Shown in pieces: positions 1-7,948 of a stretch of DNA of 64,000 nucleotides (the first letter of the stretch is position 1; the number at the start of each line of letters is the position of its first letter). Made by a program: the position numbers and the translations under genes. Below the pieces are notes generated by a model. That model was not told the DNA's origin. It did no database searches and saw nothing but the letters and a program-made list of their open reading frames with translations. The DNA is from T3SED10-47 sp046483725 (GTDB taxonomy: Bacteria; Bipolaricaulota; Bipolaricaulia; Bipolaricaulales; Bipolaricaulaceae), in assembly GCA_046483725.1 (NCBI GenBank), contig JAWOCQ010000056.1:12490-76489 (forward strand). The letters are read 5' to 3'.

Positions 1-169
1 CGAACATGATGGTCATGTACAGGTTCATGTGTGCAGCCATCGCCCGCGGATCGAGGCTGTGCACGGCCAGAATATTGGACACCTTGCCCCGGTTGCTTTT
101 CAGGCGCTCGTAGATCGTGCGCAGCTCCTCGCCTGCCTGTTGTTCATCAACAACCCTTATCCACGACAT
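1..169 (-). CDS. AhpD-like / peroxidase-related protein (partial, 5' part only)
   Basis: The gene starts at ATG 169 on the minus strand and runs off the left edge, leaving 56 codons. A Shine-Dalgarno GGAGG lies at 176-180, about 7 nt upstream of the start. The visible N-terminus (MSWIRVVDEQ, then ELRTIYERLK, then ILAVHSLDP and HMNLYMTIMF) matches the start of carboxymuconolactone decarboxylase/AhpD-fold 'peroxidase-related' enzymes, which are small helical proteins using a CxxC(x)H centre to reduce peroxides. That catalytic region lies outside the window, so activity cannot be judged. Family assignment is by recalled sequence pattern. Confidence 0.7.
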   Translation of the reverse strand, partial: MSWIRVVDEQQAGEELRTIYERLKSNRGKVSNILAVHSLDPRAMAAHMNLYMTIMF

Positions 170-770
170 TAGCGTCCTCCTTTCCCTCGGGCCCTTCTCC
201 CCGTCTCCGCTCCCCGTACAGCCAATGGTGTAGCGAATCTCTGATCAAGTTTCGGGGAAGTGGCCACGTTCAACCAGCTCAGGCCATACAAAACCTTCAT
301 CCCCCGCGCCTTGAGGACCTCGAGGGAGTTAACTGCATAAGAAGCGGACTCTAGCTCCCCTTGGGTCACACACAGATCAGGGTACGTCTGATGCTTGCAT
401 CCCAGGTGGTGCGCCGGATCCCCCGCCGACAGCTGCAGTCCGTCGCCCGTTGCCTTCATGAACAAGCCTCACTCCAGTAAGATGAATCGTACCAGTGAAC
501 TCTGCTAGCTGCACAATTCTGGCTTCCTCCGGTCACATGGCCGCTTTGGACGCCGCGATGTGTCAAATCTACGGCAACCGAGGTTCCTGCTGCCCATTTG
601 GCGCCATCATCACGGGCACGGAGGACTGCAGGTGAGCGAGGTCCTTGGCGCGAGGAATGCTCTTGCTGAGTCTGGCCCGTACCACTGAGAGCGGTGCGCT
701 CGGGGCCGGTAAGAGTATGATGATGCGGCCAATACGCTTATAATGGTTGCGGGTAGGAGGTGCTTGTACA
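170..770. other. 600-bp stretch without a supportable gene
   Basis: No reading frame here looks like a protein. A 98-codon minus-strand frame (465 to 169) ends one base into the AhpD-like start, but its C-terminus is low-complexity Gly/Arg and it lacks a ribosome site and recognisable motifs. A TATAAT hexamer at 739-744 may be the -10 box of the membrane-protein gene at 771, but I see no convincing -35. Confidence 0.4.
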
Positions 771-1160
771 ATGCGGTTAGTTTTCAAGGTGCTCCGACAC
801 GGTGATGTCGCCGCGTTCTTCTTCTTCGGTTGGGTGATCATGATGCTGTGGAATAGCATCATTGCCGGCCACCTGGGACTGTTCCCCACGCTTTCGTACC
901 TTCAGGCATGCGGCCTTTGGTTCCTCGTCACGCTCCTGTTTGCCTGGGCGGGGCTAGGTGGGCCAGCCGCAGGGTGGTCGTTCCGCGCCTGGCGCAAGGC
1001 CCGCCAGGGCGAAGAGGTGGCGCGTGACGTCGAGCAGCGCATAAAGCGCGGTTTCGCCCATTGGGCCGGGACATCGGAGGATGTTGAATGGGACGAACTC
1101 GGCCCCATGATTGAGCAGCGGATCAAAACACGGCTCAAAGATTGGCTCCGCGAGGAGTGA
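771..1160 (+). CDS. Small two-TM membrane protein, function unknown
   Basis: A 129-residue protein. ATG 771 is chosen over the upstream in-frame start at 747 because GTAGGAGG (753-760) sits about 10 nt before it. Residues about 13-35 (AAFFFFGWVIMMLWNSIIAG) and about 42-65 form two hydrophobic helices, followed by a charged cytoplasmic tail (ARQGEEVARDVEQRIKRG and IEQRIKTRLKDW). This resembles the 2TM-domain architecture seen in small bacterial membrane proteins, but I do not recognise the family. It stands alone, with no operon partner. Confidence 0.65.
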   Translation: MRLVFKVLRHGDVAAFFFFGWVIMMLWNSIIAGHLGLFPTLSYLQACGLWFLVTLLFAWAGLGGPAAGWSFRAWRKARQGEEVARDVEQRIKRGFAHWAGTSEDVEWDELGPMIEQRIKTRLKDWLREE

Positions 1161-1290
1161 TAGCTCACAACTCAAAGCTTGTCCTCCGGATGCTTCGACG
1201 GTGGCTACCTACGGGACCCAGAACTGGGCATCGTGGGGGCATTGACCCCGCTTTCGGTAGCAGTTTTCTTGACGCAGATCGCTGAACAGG

Positions 1291-1509
1291 TCACTCACTC
1301 TCGGCCTGATTGGTCGCCTCGCGGTACCTGTGAAGTAGGGCTACTATCGACTGTGCAATGCACTGACCGCAGACATAGCTGGCGTGGTCGCCTTCCTCAA
1401 CACACGCCGCAAACTCACACTCCTGCGCAGCGGTGCCGCAGGTCTCGCACTGCCATACGTCCTCCGGCTGCACGGTCATGATCTTTACAGTTGTATAATG
1501 CTCTTCCAC
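1291..1509 (-). CDS. Small Cys-rich putative zinc-binding protein
   Basis: A 72-residue protein. GTG 1509 is preferred over the longer frame from 1608 because AAAGGAG lies about 6 nt upstream of it; the extra N-terminus of the longer form is Pro-rich and unlike the rest. Six cysteines at about C21, C24, C31, C36, C47 and C50 form CxxC (CETC), C-x4-C and CxxC (CGQC) patterns typical of a zinc ribbon or treble-clef fold. The tail is helical and charged. The ligand, partner and function are unknown. It lies upstream of the cold-shock gene's 3' end on the same strand. Confidence 0.6.
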   Translation of the reverse strand: MEEHYTTVKIMTVQPEDVWQCETCGTAAQECEFAACVEEGDHASYVCGQCIAQSIVALLHRYREATNQAESE

Positions 1510-1709
1510 GTGCTTCTCCTTTGTAGGCTCCACCCTACCTGGCCTCCAGGGGCCTTGCGCCACAGGGGTAGGGGGAAAGAATGCCTTACCATAAAGAGAG
1601 GGTAGCAAGGGCCATACGCATCCTATGACCCCTCCAACCCTCCCATAGTGAACAAGCTACAAACACTAGCGGCGCGCTCTCCATTATGATGCGCGCGCGG
1701 GACTACGTC

Positions 1710-1910
1710 TTAGCGTGGGGTGGCGTTCTTGGCTTGTGGGCCTTTGGGACTCTGCTCGATCTCGAACTCTACGTCCTGCCCCTCGCGGAGGCTCTTAAAA
1801 CCGTCCATGTTGATCTCTGAGTAGTGCACAAACACATCCGAGTCACCTTCCTGCTCGATGAAACCAAAACCCTTTGCATCGTTGAACCACTTTACCTTAC
1901 CGGTGGCCAC
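1710..1910 (-). CDS. Cold-shock domain protein (CspA family)
   Basis: A 66-residue single cold-shock domain. It begins MATGKVKWFNDAKGFGFIEQ, with the RNP1 motif KGFGFIEQ and the RNP2 motif DVFVHYSEI, which stack on single-stranded RNA or DNA. Members act as RNA chaperones that melt structure and aid transcription antitermination and translation, either in cold or constitutively. The start is GTG 1910, with AGGAGGGAG 8-12 nt upstream. The length matches the 65-70 residues usual for the family. A strong promoter at 2024-2051 predicts a leader of about 107 nt. Confidence 0.95.
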   Translation of the reverse strand: MATGKVKWFNDAKGFGFIEQEGDSDVFVHYSEINMDGFKSLREGQDVEFEIEQSPKGPQAKNATPR

Positions 1911-2023
1911 TGGTGTCTCCCTCCTCTTTCACTTTCGACTACGACCGCCTACGTGCTTCCACTGCTTTGTTGAGGGTCACCCAACAGCCACACAGTAACA
2001 CTTCGTACGGTCATGCAACTACT

Positions 2024-2051
2024 ACTATAAGAGATTGGGAACACATGTCAA
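2024..2051 (-). promoter_or_regulatory. Sigma-70-type promoter of the cold-shock gene
   Basis: On the minus strand there is a perfect TTGACA -35 (2046-2051), a 16-nt spacer and TATAGT as -10 (2024-2029). The expected start point is near 2017. This gives a 5' leader of about 107 nt before GTG 1910, the kind of long leader that acts as an RNA thermosensor in some csp genes; structure was not computed. Confidence 0.75.
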
Positions 2052-2174
2052 GGGGAAACCTCTAGCTGTACGCTCCGTCGGCGGGCGCGCCCTCCCCTGT
2101 GAGGGCAAGCGGAGATGCCGGCTACGGGCCGGCTGCCGTCGGGGGCCACCAGGGGAGATCATAAGCTTTCTGAG

Positions 2175-2190
2175 GGTAATGCGCATTACC
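2175..2190. promoter_or_regulatory. 16-bp perfect palindrome upstream of the flavodoxin-fold pair (candidate operator)
   Basis: GGTAATGCGCATTACC reads identically on both strands. It lies 60 nt before the start of the flavodoxin-fold gene at 2251 and about 45 bp upstream of a possible -10 (CATAAT, 2237-2242). Its length and symmetry suit a dimeric repressor such as a MarR- or HxlR-type protein, which often control FMN reductases. No regulator gene is adjacent. Confidence 0.4.
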
Positions 2191-2250
2191 TTCAGCTGGC
2201 AGCCTGTTCAGCCGTGCATTTGCTTCCGGCTATCTGCATAATCCCCAGCT

Positions 2251-2844
2251 ATGGGTACGGGGGTGCGAACGAGGAAGGCGTTCCTGCTGAACGGAAGCAG
2301 CGTTGCCGGCGACCCGCCGGACCGGATCAGCGAGGCGCTGGAGCACGCGCTGTTGGGCGAGGGGTTAGCGGTGAAGCGGATGGACGTCCACTCGGCGCGC
2401 ATCCGGCCATGCCTAGCCTGCGGCGCGTGTGCTTTTCGGCGCCCGGGCGAGTGTGTGGTGGTTGATGACGGACGGGACATCCCTCGTCTTTGGGCCCAGG
2501 CTGACATTTTCGCCTTTGTCTCGGGTATCCGGTTTGGGGGCTACCCGGCAGCGGCCAAGCGGGCGCTCGAGCGTACACTTCCTGTAGTCCATCCGTGCTT
2601 CACACGCTACCGAGGAGAGATGCACCATCGGCTGCGGTATCCCCGGCGGCCGTTCATGTTGTTCGTTGGATGGCAGCCGAATGCCGACCCCGAGACCCGC
2701 TCCTTGTACCACCGGCTGACCGAGCGCAACGCGACCAACTATCAAACGAGCCACCGCGCGCTAGTCATGGAAGATGAGCTGGATCAGGAGACGCTCGAGC
2801 AAGAAATGTCGGAGCTAGTGCATGCGTTGGAGGGGCAGGCATGA
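2251..2844 (+). CDS. Flavodoxin-fold NAD(P)H-dependent oxidoreductase / iron-sulfur flavoprotein-like
   Basis: A 197-residue protein with a flavodoxin-like start (KAFLLNGSSV, an FMN phosphate loop of the NADPH-dependent FMN reductase type) and a CLACGACAF cysteine cluster around residues 54-62. Related flavoproteins hold a [4Fe-4S] cluster or redox Cys at this position. It then has ADIFAFVSGIRFGGYPAAAKRALER, the usual 'flavodoxin family' segment that lines the flavin. It probably transfers electrons from NAD(P)H to a quinone or metal acceptor; the substrate is unknown. The 3' end overlaps the next flavodoxin-fold gene by 4 nt (ATGA). ATG 2251 has no Shine-Dalgarno and lies only 9 nt past a CATAAT box, so the mRNA may be leaderless, or GTG 2263 may be used. 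Confidence 0.8.
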   Translation: MGTGVRTRKAFLLNGSSVAGDPPDRISEALEHALLGEGLAVKRMDVHSARIRPCLACGACAFRRPGECVVVDDGRDIPRLWAQADIFAFVSGIRFGGYPAAAKRALERTLPVVHPCFTRYRGEMHHRLRYPRRPFMLFVGWQPNADPETRSLYHRLTERNATNYQTSHRALVMEDELDQETLEQEMSELVHALEGQA

Positions 2845-3506
2845 AGGGGACAGTGGCCGTAGTCGCTGCGAGCAACCGACGCAACAGTAACTCTGCAGCT
2901 ATAGGTCGATACTTGGCCGGTAAGCTCTCCGCGGCAAAAGTACCCACCCGCAGCATCGACGTGGCGGATAAGGGAGGCCTCGTGGGAAACTTCGTGCCAG
3001 CGGTGGAGCTGGTAGCCGGGTGTCGCCATGCAGTGCTTGTCGCTTCGTTGTACCACGACACCATCAACTACATGGCCACAGCTACACAGGAGGCTTGGGC
3101 GGACCGAGCGCCTTGTGGTCCTAATGGCCGGCGTCCCCAATTCTCGGCCATCATACATTCGGGCTATCCAGAACCCGTGCACACGAAGATCGCTCTGGAC
3201 ATCTGTCGCCGTTTCGCAAGCGAGGTTGACTGGACCTGGGGGGGCGGGTTCACCGCCGGGGCAACTTCCACCATCGGAGGGCACGATCTCGATTCTGTGG
3301 GCCCGATGGGCCGCAATCTGAGGCGGGCGTTGGAGCTTAGCGCACAAGCGATCGCCGCGGGGAACCCCATACCAGAACAAGCAGAGCGCGCCGCCGCGCG
3401 AGCAGTCTTGCCTGCGTGGCTTTTCATCCCTCTGGCGAACTGGGCGATACGGCGCGAAGCCAAGAGAACAGGCACGCGGAATATCGATGCCCGGCCTTAC
3501 GGATAA
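2841..3506 (+). CDS. Flavodoxin-fold oxidoreductase, second of a coupled pair
   Basis: A 221-residue protein that begins MKGTVAVVAASNRRNSNSA, a beta strand plus phosphate loop as in NAD(P)H-dependent FMN reductases. A mid-segment 'VLVASLYHDTINYMATATQEAW' corresponds to the flavin-lining loop of the family; the C-terminal third (PEQAERAAARAVLPAWLFIP) is helical and less familiar. It overlaps the preceding paralogous-fold gene by 4 nt, so the two are translationally coupled and may form a heteromeric or sequential redox pair. Unlike its partner it lacks the CxxCxxC-like cluster. The substrate is unknown. Confidence 0.7.
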   Translation: MKGTVAVVAASNRRNSNSAAIGRYLAGKLSAAKVPTRSIDVADKGGLVGNFVPAVELVAGCRHAVLVASLYHDTINYMATATQEAWADRAPCGPNGRRPQFSAIIHSGYPEPVHTKIALDICRRFASEVDWTWGGGFTAGATSTIGGHDLDSVGPMGRNLRRALELSAQAIAAGNPIPEQAERAAARAVLPAWLFIPLANWAIRREAKRTGTRNIDARPYG

Positions 3507-3666
3507 ACGCTGAGGAGCTGTCAAGGGCACTTCCTCCTGGATACAGGAGCGCTGTGTAACGTGTGTTACAGACACATTATGATCCGCCTGTACAATAGTA
3601 GTTAGAGGACATCCCACGCTTGGACCATGACCTGGAGTCCGAGGCGTTGGCGCAGGGAGAGTGACC

Positions 3667-4083
3667 ATGGGCGCAGGCGACGTAGTTATGCTGATAGTCT
3701 TGGTGTTGGCCGGGGTCGCGCTGATCGCCGGAGGCGTGACGGCCCTCCGCCGCCGACGGGACTGGCTGGTGGCGAGCATGGCTGTGGCGGCGATCCTAAT
3801 CGGCGCGAGCTGGTTGGTGAGCTTGATCATCGGTTTCGCCAGCCGTATCGATCCGTTCAACGTGTTCGTCCCGGTGTTGACTTCCAGCCTGGGGCTAGCC
3901 GTATTCGCATTCTGGGTGATCATGCTGACCGAGGCCGCCACCCTGGAGGAGTCAAACAGTTTGGACAAACTGACCTGGGTGCTGATCATCCTGCTGGCGA
4001 ACGTGGTGGGTGCGCTGATCTATTTCTTCGCCCGGCGGCCCCACCGACCGGCGCGTGCACAGGACCAAGCGGTCAAGGAGTGA
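3667..4083 (+). CDS. Four-TM membrane protein with a PLDc_N-like C-terminus
   Basis: A 138-residue protein with hydrophobic segments at about 4-25, 34-55, 62-90 and 103-122. The last helix, KLTWVLIILLANVVGALIYF followed by FARRP, is the signature of the PLDc_N (phospholipase D N-terminal) membrane module found alone or in front of cardiolipin synthases. No HKD catalytic motif is present. ATG 3667 is preferred to GTG 3661 because AGGGAG (3654-3659) has proper spacing only to the former. The 3' end overlaps the convergent DUF4234 gene by about 64 nt. A TACAAT hexamer at 3591-3596 may be its -10 box. Confidence 0.65.
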   Translation: MGAGDVVMLIVLVLAGVALIAGGVTALRRRRDWLVASMAVAAILIGASWLVSLIIGFASRIDPFNVFVPVLTSSLGLAVFAFWVIMLTEAATLEESNSLDKLTWVLIILLANVVGALIYFFARRPHRPARAQDQAVKE

Positions 4084-4268
4084 CCCTCTTGACTGAACGT
4101 CCACAGCCAGTAGTTATTGGCGAAGGGGACGATGAGCAGTAGACCTGTGGGGATGCTGGCCCCCGCTGCGTTCATCTCGGACTTTGCGCGTACGAACCAG
4201 TAAATCCCGTAGATGCCCAGGGTAACGATGGTCAGGACGACCACACCCGCCACGCTACTTCGTGTCAT
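4020..4268 (-). CDS. DUF4234-like membrane protein
   Basis: An 82-residue protein whose first 55 residues (MTRSSVAGVVVLTIVTLGIY, then IYWFVRAKSEMN, then LLLIVPFANNYWLW) match the DUF4234 pattern of two short membrane helices linked by a WF.R..EMN turn. The remaining 25 residues are basic and unlike the family's usual end, and they are encoded where the gene overlaps the convergent PLDc_N-like gene, so the tail may be a truncated or replaced end. Its ATG overlaps the stop of the DUF3795 gene (ATGA), so the two are coupled. Function unknown. Confidence 0.65.
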   Translation of the reverse strand: MTRSSVAGVVVLTIVTLGIYGIYWFVRAKSEMNAAGASIPTGLLLIVPFANNYWLWTFSQEGHSLTAWSCARAGRWGRRAKK

Positions 4269-4579
4269 CCGCCCTCCTTCGCTGGCCAGGCAGCGCGCTG
4301 CTCGGCGATCCAGGCTTCCGTCCCCTGAGCCATCCGGTCTCTCAAGTTGTCTATGTGGTATCCGGCGGGGCAGCCGGGCCGGTCGTCGGGGACGAACTCG
4401 CGCAGCTCTGGGCAGGGGAAATCGGCGCATAGGCCGCAGTGCTCGATGTATTTGGCCAACGTGCAGCGGACGAAGGTGCAATCGAGGTGGTGCAAGGGGA
4501 TGCATCCCAGGCAGCGTCCTCCGAAATGGGGACACTTGCCACACCAATCGCCGCACACTGCCGCTTCCCGATGGCCCAT
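4265..4579 (-). CDS. DUF3795-like Cys-rich protein
   Basis: A 104-residue protein with many cysteines in CxxC-type arrangements near the start (CGDWCGKCP, then CLGC, then CTFVRC). These are followed by HCGLCADFPCPEL, which is the hallmark of DUF3795 proteins ('CGLCsdFPCekl'). The cysteines are likely to bind zinc or an Fe-S cluster, though this is not established. Start ATG 4579 follows GGGCGAGGG closely. It is the first gene of a two-gene unit with the DUF4234-like gene. Confidence 0.75.
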   Translation of the reverse strand: MGHREAAVCGDWCGKCPHFGGRCLGCIPLHHLDCTFVRCTLAKYIEHCGLCADFPCPELREFVPDDRPGCPAGYHIDNLRDRMAQGTEAWIAEQRAAWPAKEGG

Positions 4580-4710
4580 CCCTCGCCCAGCATAGCGCTT
4601 TGGAGGTTGGCAGGCTACTCGGTCTGCGGTGAGGATTTTTCCTTAGGAGGCTATTTGTGTAGGCTAGCGGCAGGCAATCGCTGTAAACGTCCCCGTAAGG
4701 AGGCATACCT

Positions 4711-5208
4711 GTGGGCAATAACTACCTGGCGAACCCGGAGGGCAGGTGGTTTGTGGCGCGGATGGGGCTGTGGGAGTGGCTAGAGACGTTGCTCAAGCTG
4801 GCGGCCGTAGGGGCTGCAATGTGGGGGCTAAGCCTGGCCATCACCCAGGGGTGGGGACTTGGCATGCACGGACGGACGGCTCAAGTCGCCATCTTGGGAG
4901 CCGCCTCGTTGGGCATCCTCGCTGCGGTGGCCGACCGACTGGCCACCCGGGAGGTAGTGTCAACGGCATTCGTGGTGATAAACAACTTTGGTCATTGGGG
5001 AATCACGGCCGCGCTCGTAGGGGGTCTAGGAGGGGGGGCTCCGCTTGTCCTCTTCTGCTCGGTCATGCTCGCCGGTGATCTGGCCAAGCTAGTGTTCTTC
5101 GCGCGCAGCGGGCTGACCGTGCGCGATGCGCCTCGGGCGGCGGTGTTAGGGGGAACGGGCCTGTTCGCGCTTTGTTACCTCGGAGTCCTGTTATTAGAAG
5201 TTTTGTAG
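4711..5208 (+). CDS. Hypothetical polytopic membrane protein
   Basis: A 165-residue protein with four or five hydrophobic helices (about 26-45, 57-75, 85-105, 108-125 and 140-163) and little else. Start GTG 4711 is supported by AAGGAGG at 4697-4703. No conserved motif is recognisable. The 3' end overlaps the convergent DUF1295 gene by 34 nt. It could be an uncharacterised transporter accessory or structural membrane protein. Confidence 0.6.
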   Translation: MGNNYLANPEGRWFVARMGLWEWLETLLKLAAVGAAMWGLSLAITQGWGLGMHGRTAQVAILGAASLGILAAVADRLATREVVSTAFVVINNFGHWGITAALVGGLGGGAPLVLFCSVMLAGDLAKLVFFARSGLTVRDAPRAAVLGGTGLFALCYLGVLLLEVL

Positions 5209-5990
5209 GCAGCTCTGGCCTCGCGCTTGGGAAACCAAGGGACAAAGGCGTTGGTGACACGCGCATAGCGGTCGAATTCCGGGCGTCCACGGAGCTTCTT
5301 CTCCAACATGGGGACGCCGGAGACGAACCGTAGGAGCAAGGTGATGGTGAGGGGTCCTATGATCCCGGTCCAGCCCCAGGGCACGGACAGGGCTATGACA
5401 AACAGCCCCCACCACATCGTTGCCTCCCCGAAGTAGTTCGGATGGCGAGTGTAACGCCACAGGCCAGTTCGCAGAACCTTTCCCTGGTTTTGGGGGTTAC
5501 TTCTGAAACGCGCGAGCTGACGGTCGCCTACAGCCTCGAACAGAAAGCCCACCACCCAAATCAGGACTCCGAGGATCTCCACGAACCCGAAACCGGGCCG
5601 CGCGGAGACTTGGATGAGCAGCACCGGGTAGACAATCACCAACAGAAACAACGCCTGCAGCATGAACACCTGGATAAATGCCCGCGGCACCACCCACCGG
5701 CCCCATTTCTCCCGCCACTGAGCGTAACGGAAATCCTCCGGCTTCCCCCAGTTGCGCCGCACAATGTGATAGGTGAGCCTGAACCCCCACACTGCTACGA
5801 GCAGCAACGTTACGAGAGCACGTGGGGTAAAATGTGCTGCAGAGAAGAAGGCAAAGGACGTGACCACCACGAACCCCAACCCCCAGCCCATGTCCACCAA
5901 AGAGTTGTCCCGCCGCCATTGGGCAATAAGGAATAACGCGCAAAAGTAGCCGAGCGCTATCGCAGCCGAGTGGGCGATTACCGGCCACAT
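5175..5990 (-). CDS. DUF1295 / steroid 5-alpha-reductase-like membrane methyltransferase
   Basis: A 271-residue integral membrane protein with about six helices. The C-terminal motif set is diagnostic of the DUF1295 branch of the isoprenylcysteine carboxyl-methyltransferase/steroid reductase superfamily: LWRYTRHPNYFGEA, then LLLRFVSGVPMLEKKL, then FDRYARVTNAFVPWFP. The N-terminal DxGWGLGF motif is also present. Bacterial members probably act on a lipid or isoprenoid, but the substrate is unproven. Its start lies inside the end of the Dak2-DegV gene (13-nt overlap), so it is the distal gene of that unit. Confidence 0.85.
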   Translation of the reverse strand: MWPVIAHSAAIALGYFCALFLIAQWRRDNSLVDMGWGLGFVVVTSFAFFSAAHFTPRALVTLLLVAVWGFRLTYHIVRRNWGKPEDFRYAQWREKWGRWVVPRAFIQVFMLQALFLLVIVYPVLLIQVSARPGFGFVEILGVLIWVVGFLFEAVGDRQLARFRSNPQNQGKVLRTGLWRYTRHPNYFGEATMWWGLFVIALSVPWGWTGIIGPLTITLLLRFVSGVPMLEKKLRGRPEFDRYARVTNAFVPWFPKREARAAYKTSNNRTPR

Positions 5991-7801
5991 GCCGCTGCCT
6001 CATTCATCGCCCGGTCCCCTTGCATGACAGCCACTGCCACAGCCCCGCGGCCGGCGTTTAGGGCCACAATCGGGGAGATCTCCGTGATGTACTCAGGCGG
6101 CTTTCCCAACAGCCTCGTCAGTTGACGCTCGTACTCCCGCGCCTTGTCCAGTGCCTCGGCATGAACTATGCAGTACTTGTCGATAGGCGCTTTCTTGTGG
6201 AGTTCGGACACGCTGGTCATGATCTTCTTTGTATTTGCCCGGCGGCTGAACGCCTTGCCGAAGGCAATCCCCTTCCCCTGCTCATCCAGGGAGACAATAG
6301 GCTTCAGGTTCAGCCACTTGCCGAGCCTTCCCTTGAGCGGGCTAACTCGGCCGCCGCGCACCATGTACTCGAAGGTGGCCACGCTGACAAAGATACGCGT
6401 GCGCGCGATCCAATCCTCCACCAAGGACACCAGCTCCTCGTGGGTTGCCCCAGCCTCAAGAGCTTCAGCCGCCTTGAGGACCAATAGACCCTGTGCCGCG
6501 GAGTTCAACCGGGTATCGATCACTCTGATATTATGCCCTTCGTTGTTCAGGCTCTCGGCCGTTTGACATAGGGTCTGGTAGGTTCCGCTGATCTGGCTGG
6601 ATACCGCGAGCACCACAACGGAGTTGTAGTGACCGGATAGGAACTCGAGCCACTCCCGCGCTTGTCGGGCGGTGGGCTGCGAGGATGTGGGGTACTCTTT
6701 GACATCCTCCAGAAGGTCGAACAGCTGAGCCGGGGCCAAGGTCATCCGATCCAAGAAAGTGCTTCCATCCACAATTACCTGCAACGGAAGGAGATGTACC
6801 TGATAGCTATCTAGGATCTGCTGGGGGATATCAGCGATGGAATCGGTGGCCAACGCAACGGGGAACCGACGGCGATGTAGCGCGTCCTGTTGCCGCTGCA
6901 TGTCGTCCACCTTTTGCTGGAGGAAGATGCCGTGGCGCCGCAGTCCCGTGAAAACCTGTGCTGGATGATCGGTATGCACGTGAAAGCGAATCCGCTCGGG
7001 GCTACCCGCAACGATGACCGAATCGCCTTCGTGCTCAAGGAACGACCGGATTCCATCCAGTGGGATACGTTCCCCTGTCAAATAACCCTCGGCGCAATAG
7101 CGCGCAGTAAGCTCCGTAGATATCCCCCCCTCAACCGGTGTGCTCTCCAAGCGCACTTGCTCCCTCTGCCCTAGGACCGTACGGAGACGGCCGCTCTGCA
7201 TCAGCTTGGTGATTCCTTCCAGAAAGTGGACGAACCCCTGCGCCCCCGAATCTACCACAGATGCCTTCCGCAACACCTCCAGCTGCTCCGGAGTCTTGCG
7301 CAAGCTCTCCCTCGCCTGCTCCAGCGAGCAGGATAGCACCTCTGCAAAGTCCCTGCTTGTCTGGCAGAGATCATGGAACGCCTCTGCCCAAGCTCTGATC
7401 ACAGTGAGCATGGTGCCTTCCACCGGTTGGGCCACGGCCTTGTAGGCATAAGGCACTGCACGTACCAGCCTGGAACCGAACGCGGGAGCGCTCACCGAGT
7501 GCTGTCCTTGAACCTCGGCCGCCAAGCCGTTTAGGAGCTGCGCCAGGATCATGCCGGAGTTGCCCCTAGCGCCGGCCAGCGACGCCTCGGCGATAGATTG
7601 GAATGTACCATGCAGGGTTGGCTTGGGGCGGGCCTCGTCCAGAATGTAGTTCAGGCTAAGAGCCAGGTTGCTGCCGGTGTCACCGTCAGCCACGGGGAAG
7701 ACGTTGGTCTTGTTCAGCTGATCTCGGTTACGGGAGACCTCGCGCCCGCCTGCTAGAAAAGCCAAGTACGCTCGTCGTCCGTCCACATAACGCACCTTCA
7801 C
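5978..7801 (-). CDS. Dak2 (FakA-like) - DegV (FakB-like) fusion, putative fatty acid kinase
   Basis: A 607-residue fusion. The N-terminal third is a Dak2-type kinase domain: TNVFPVADGDTGSNLALSL holds the Mg-binding aspartates of FakA, and GARGNSGMILAQLLNGLA follows. Residues from about 320 onward form a DegV domain (ALATDSIADIP, then YPTSSQPTARQARE, then AVSSQISGTYQT) that binds a fatty acid in FakB. In the FakAB system FakB presents the fatty acid and FakA phosphorylates it for phospholipid synthesis; here both are in one chain. GTG 7801 is chosen over ATG 7819 because GGAGGGG lies 7-8 nt upstream. It is followed by the DUF1295 gene. Confidence 0.85.
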   Translation of the reverse strand: MKVRYVDGRRAYLAFLAGGREVSRNRDQLNKTNVFPVADGDTGSNLALSLNYILDEARPKPTLHGTFQSIAEASLAGARGNSGMILAQLLNGLAAEVQGQHSVSAPAFGSRLVRAVPYAYKAVAQPVEGTMLTVIRAWAEAFHDLCQTSRDFAEVLSCSLEQARESLRKTPEQLEVLRKASVVDSGAQGFVHFLEGITKLMQSGRLRTVLGQREQVRLESTPVEGGISTELTARYCAEGYLTGERIPLDGIRSFLEHEGDSVIVAGSPERIRFHVHTDHPAQVFTGLRRHGIFLQQKVDDMQRQQDALHRRRFPVALATDSIADIPQQILDSYQVHLLPLQVIVDGSTFLDRMTLAPAQLFDLLEDVKEYPTSSQPTARQAREWLEFLSGHYNSVVVLAVSSQISGTYQTLCQTAESLNNEGHNIRVIDTRLNSAAQGLLVLKAAEALEAGATHEELVSLVEDWIARTRIFVSVATFEYMVRGGRVSPLKGRLGKWLNLKPIVSLDEQGKGIAFGKAFSRRANTKKIMTSVSELHKKAPIDKYCIVHAEALDKAREYERQLTRLLGKPPEYITEISPIVALNAGRGAVAVAVMQGDRAMNEAAACGR

Positions 7802-7948
7802 GGTGAGTCCCCTCCACACGCCATAGCAATCGCCTATTATGGACTATTGTTCCAAAGCCTCCCAACTGATCACGGGGGTACCTCTACCGGGTGGCGATGG
7901 CTGGTCCGTAAGACCAAAGTGAACACGGAAAGGGAGGGATGGTCGACT

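Noticed and set aside
169..465. 98-codon minus-strand frame ending one base into the AhpD-like start
   Set aside because: No ribosome site, no motif, and a Gly/Arg-rich end typical of a random GC-rich frame; the overlap with the real start is the only support.
1672..1696. GCGCGC..GCGCGC hairpin as terminator of the cold-shock gene
   Set aside because: The stem is 6 bp with a 13-nt loop and has no U tract, so it is too weak to call.
2784..3989. 401-codon minus-strand frame
   Set aside because: It runs antisense to the two flavodoxin genes and the PLDc_N-like gene. Its Ser/Thr/Arg-rich sequence is the usual shadow of GC-rich coding DNA.
4020..4718. 232-codon minus-strand frame taken as one protein
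   Set aside because: Only its last 82 codons (the DUF4234-like part) are real; the first part is the out-of-phase shadow of the DUF3795 gene.
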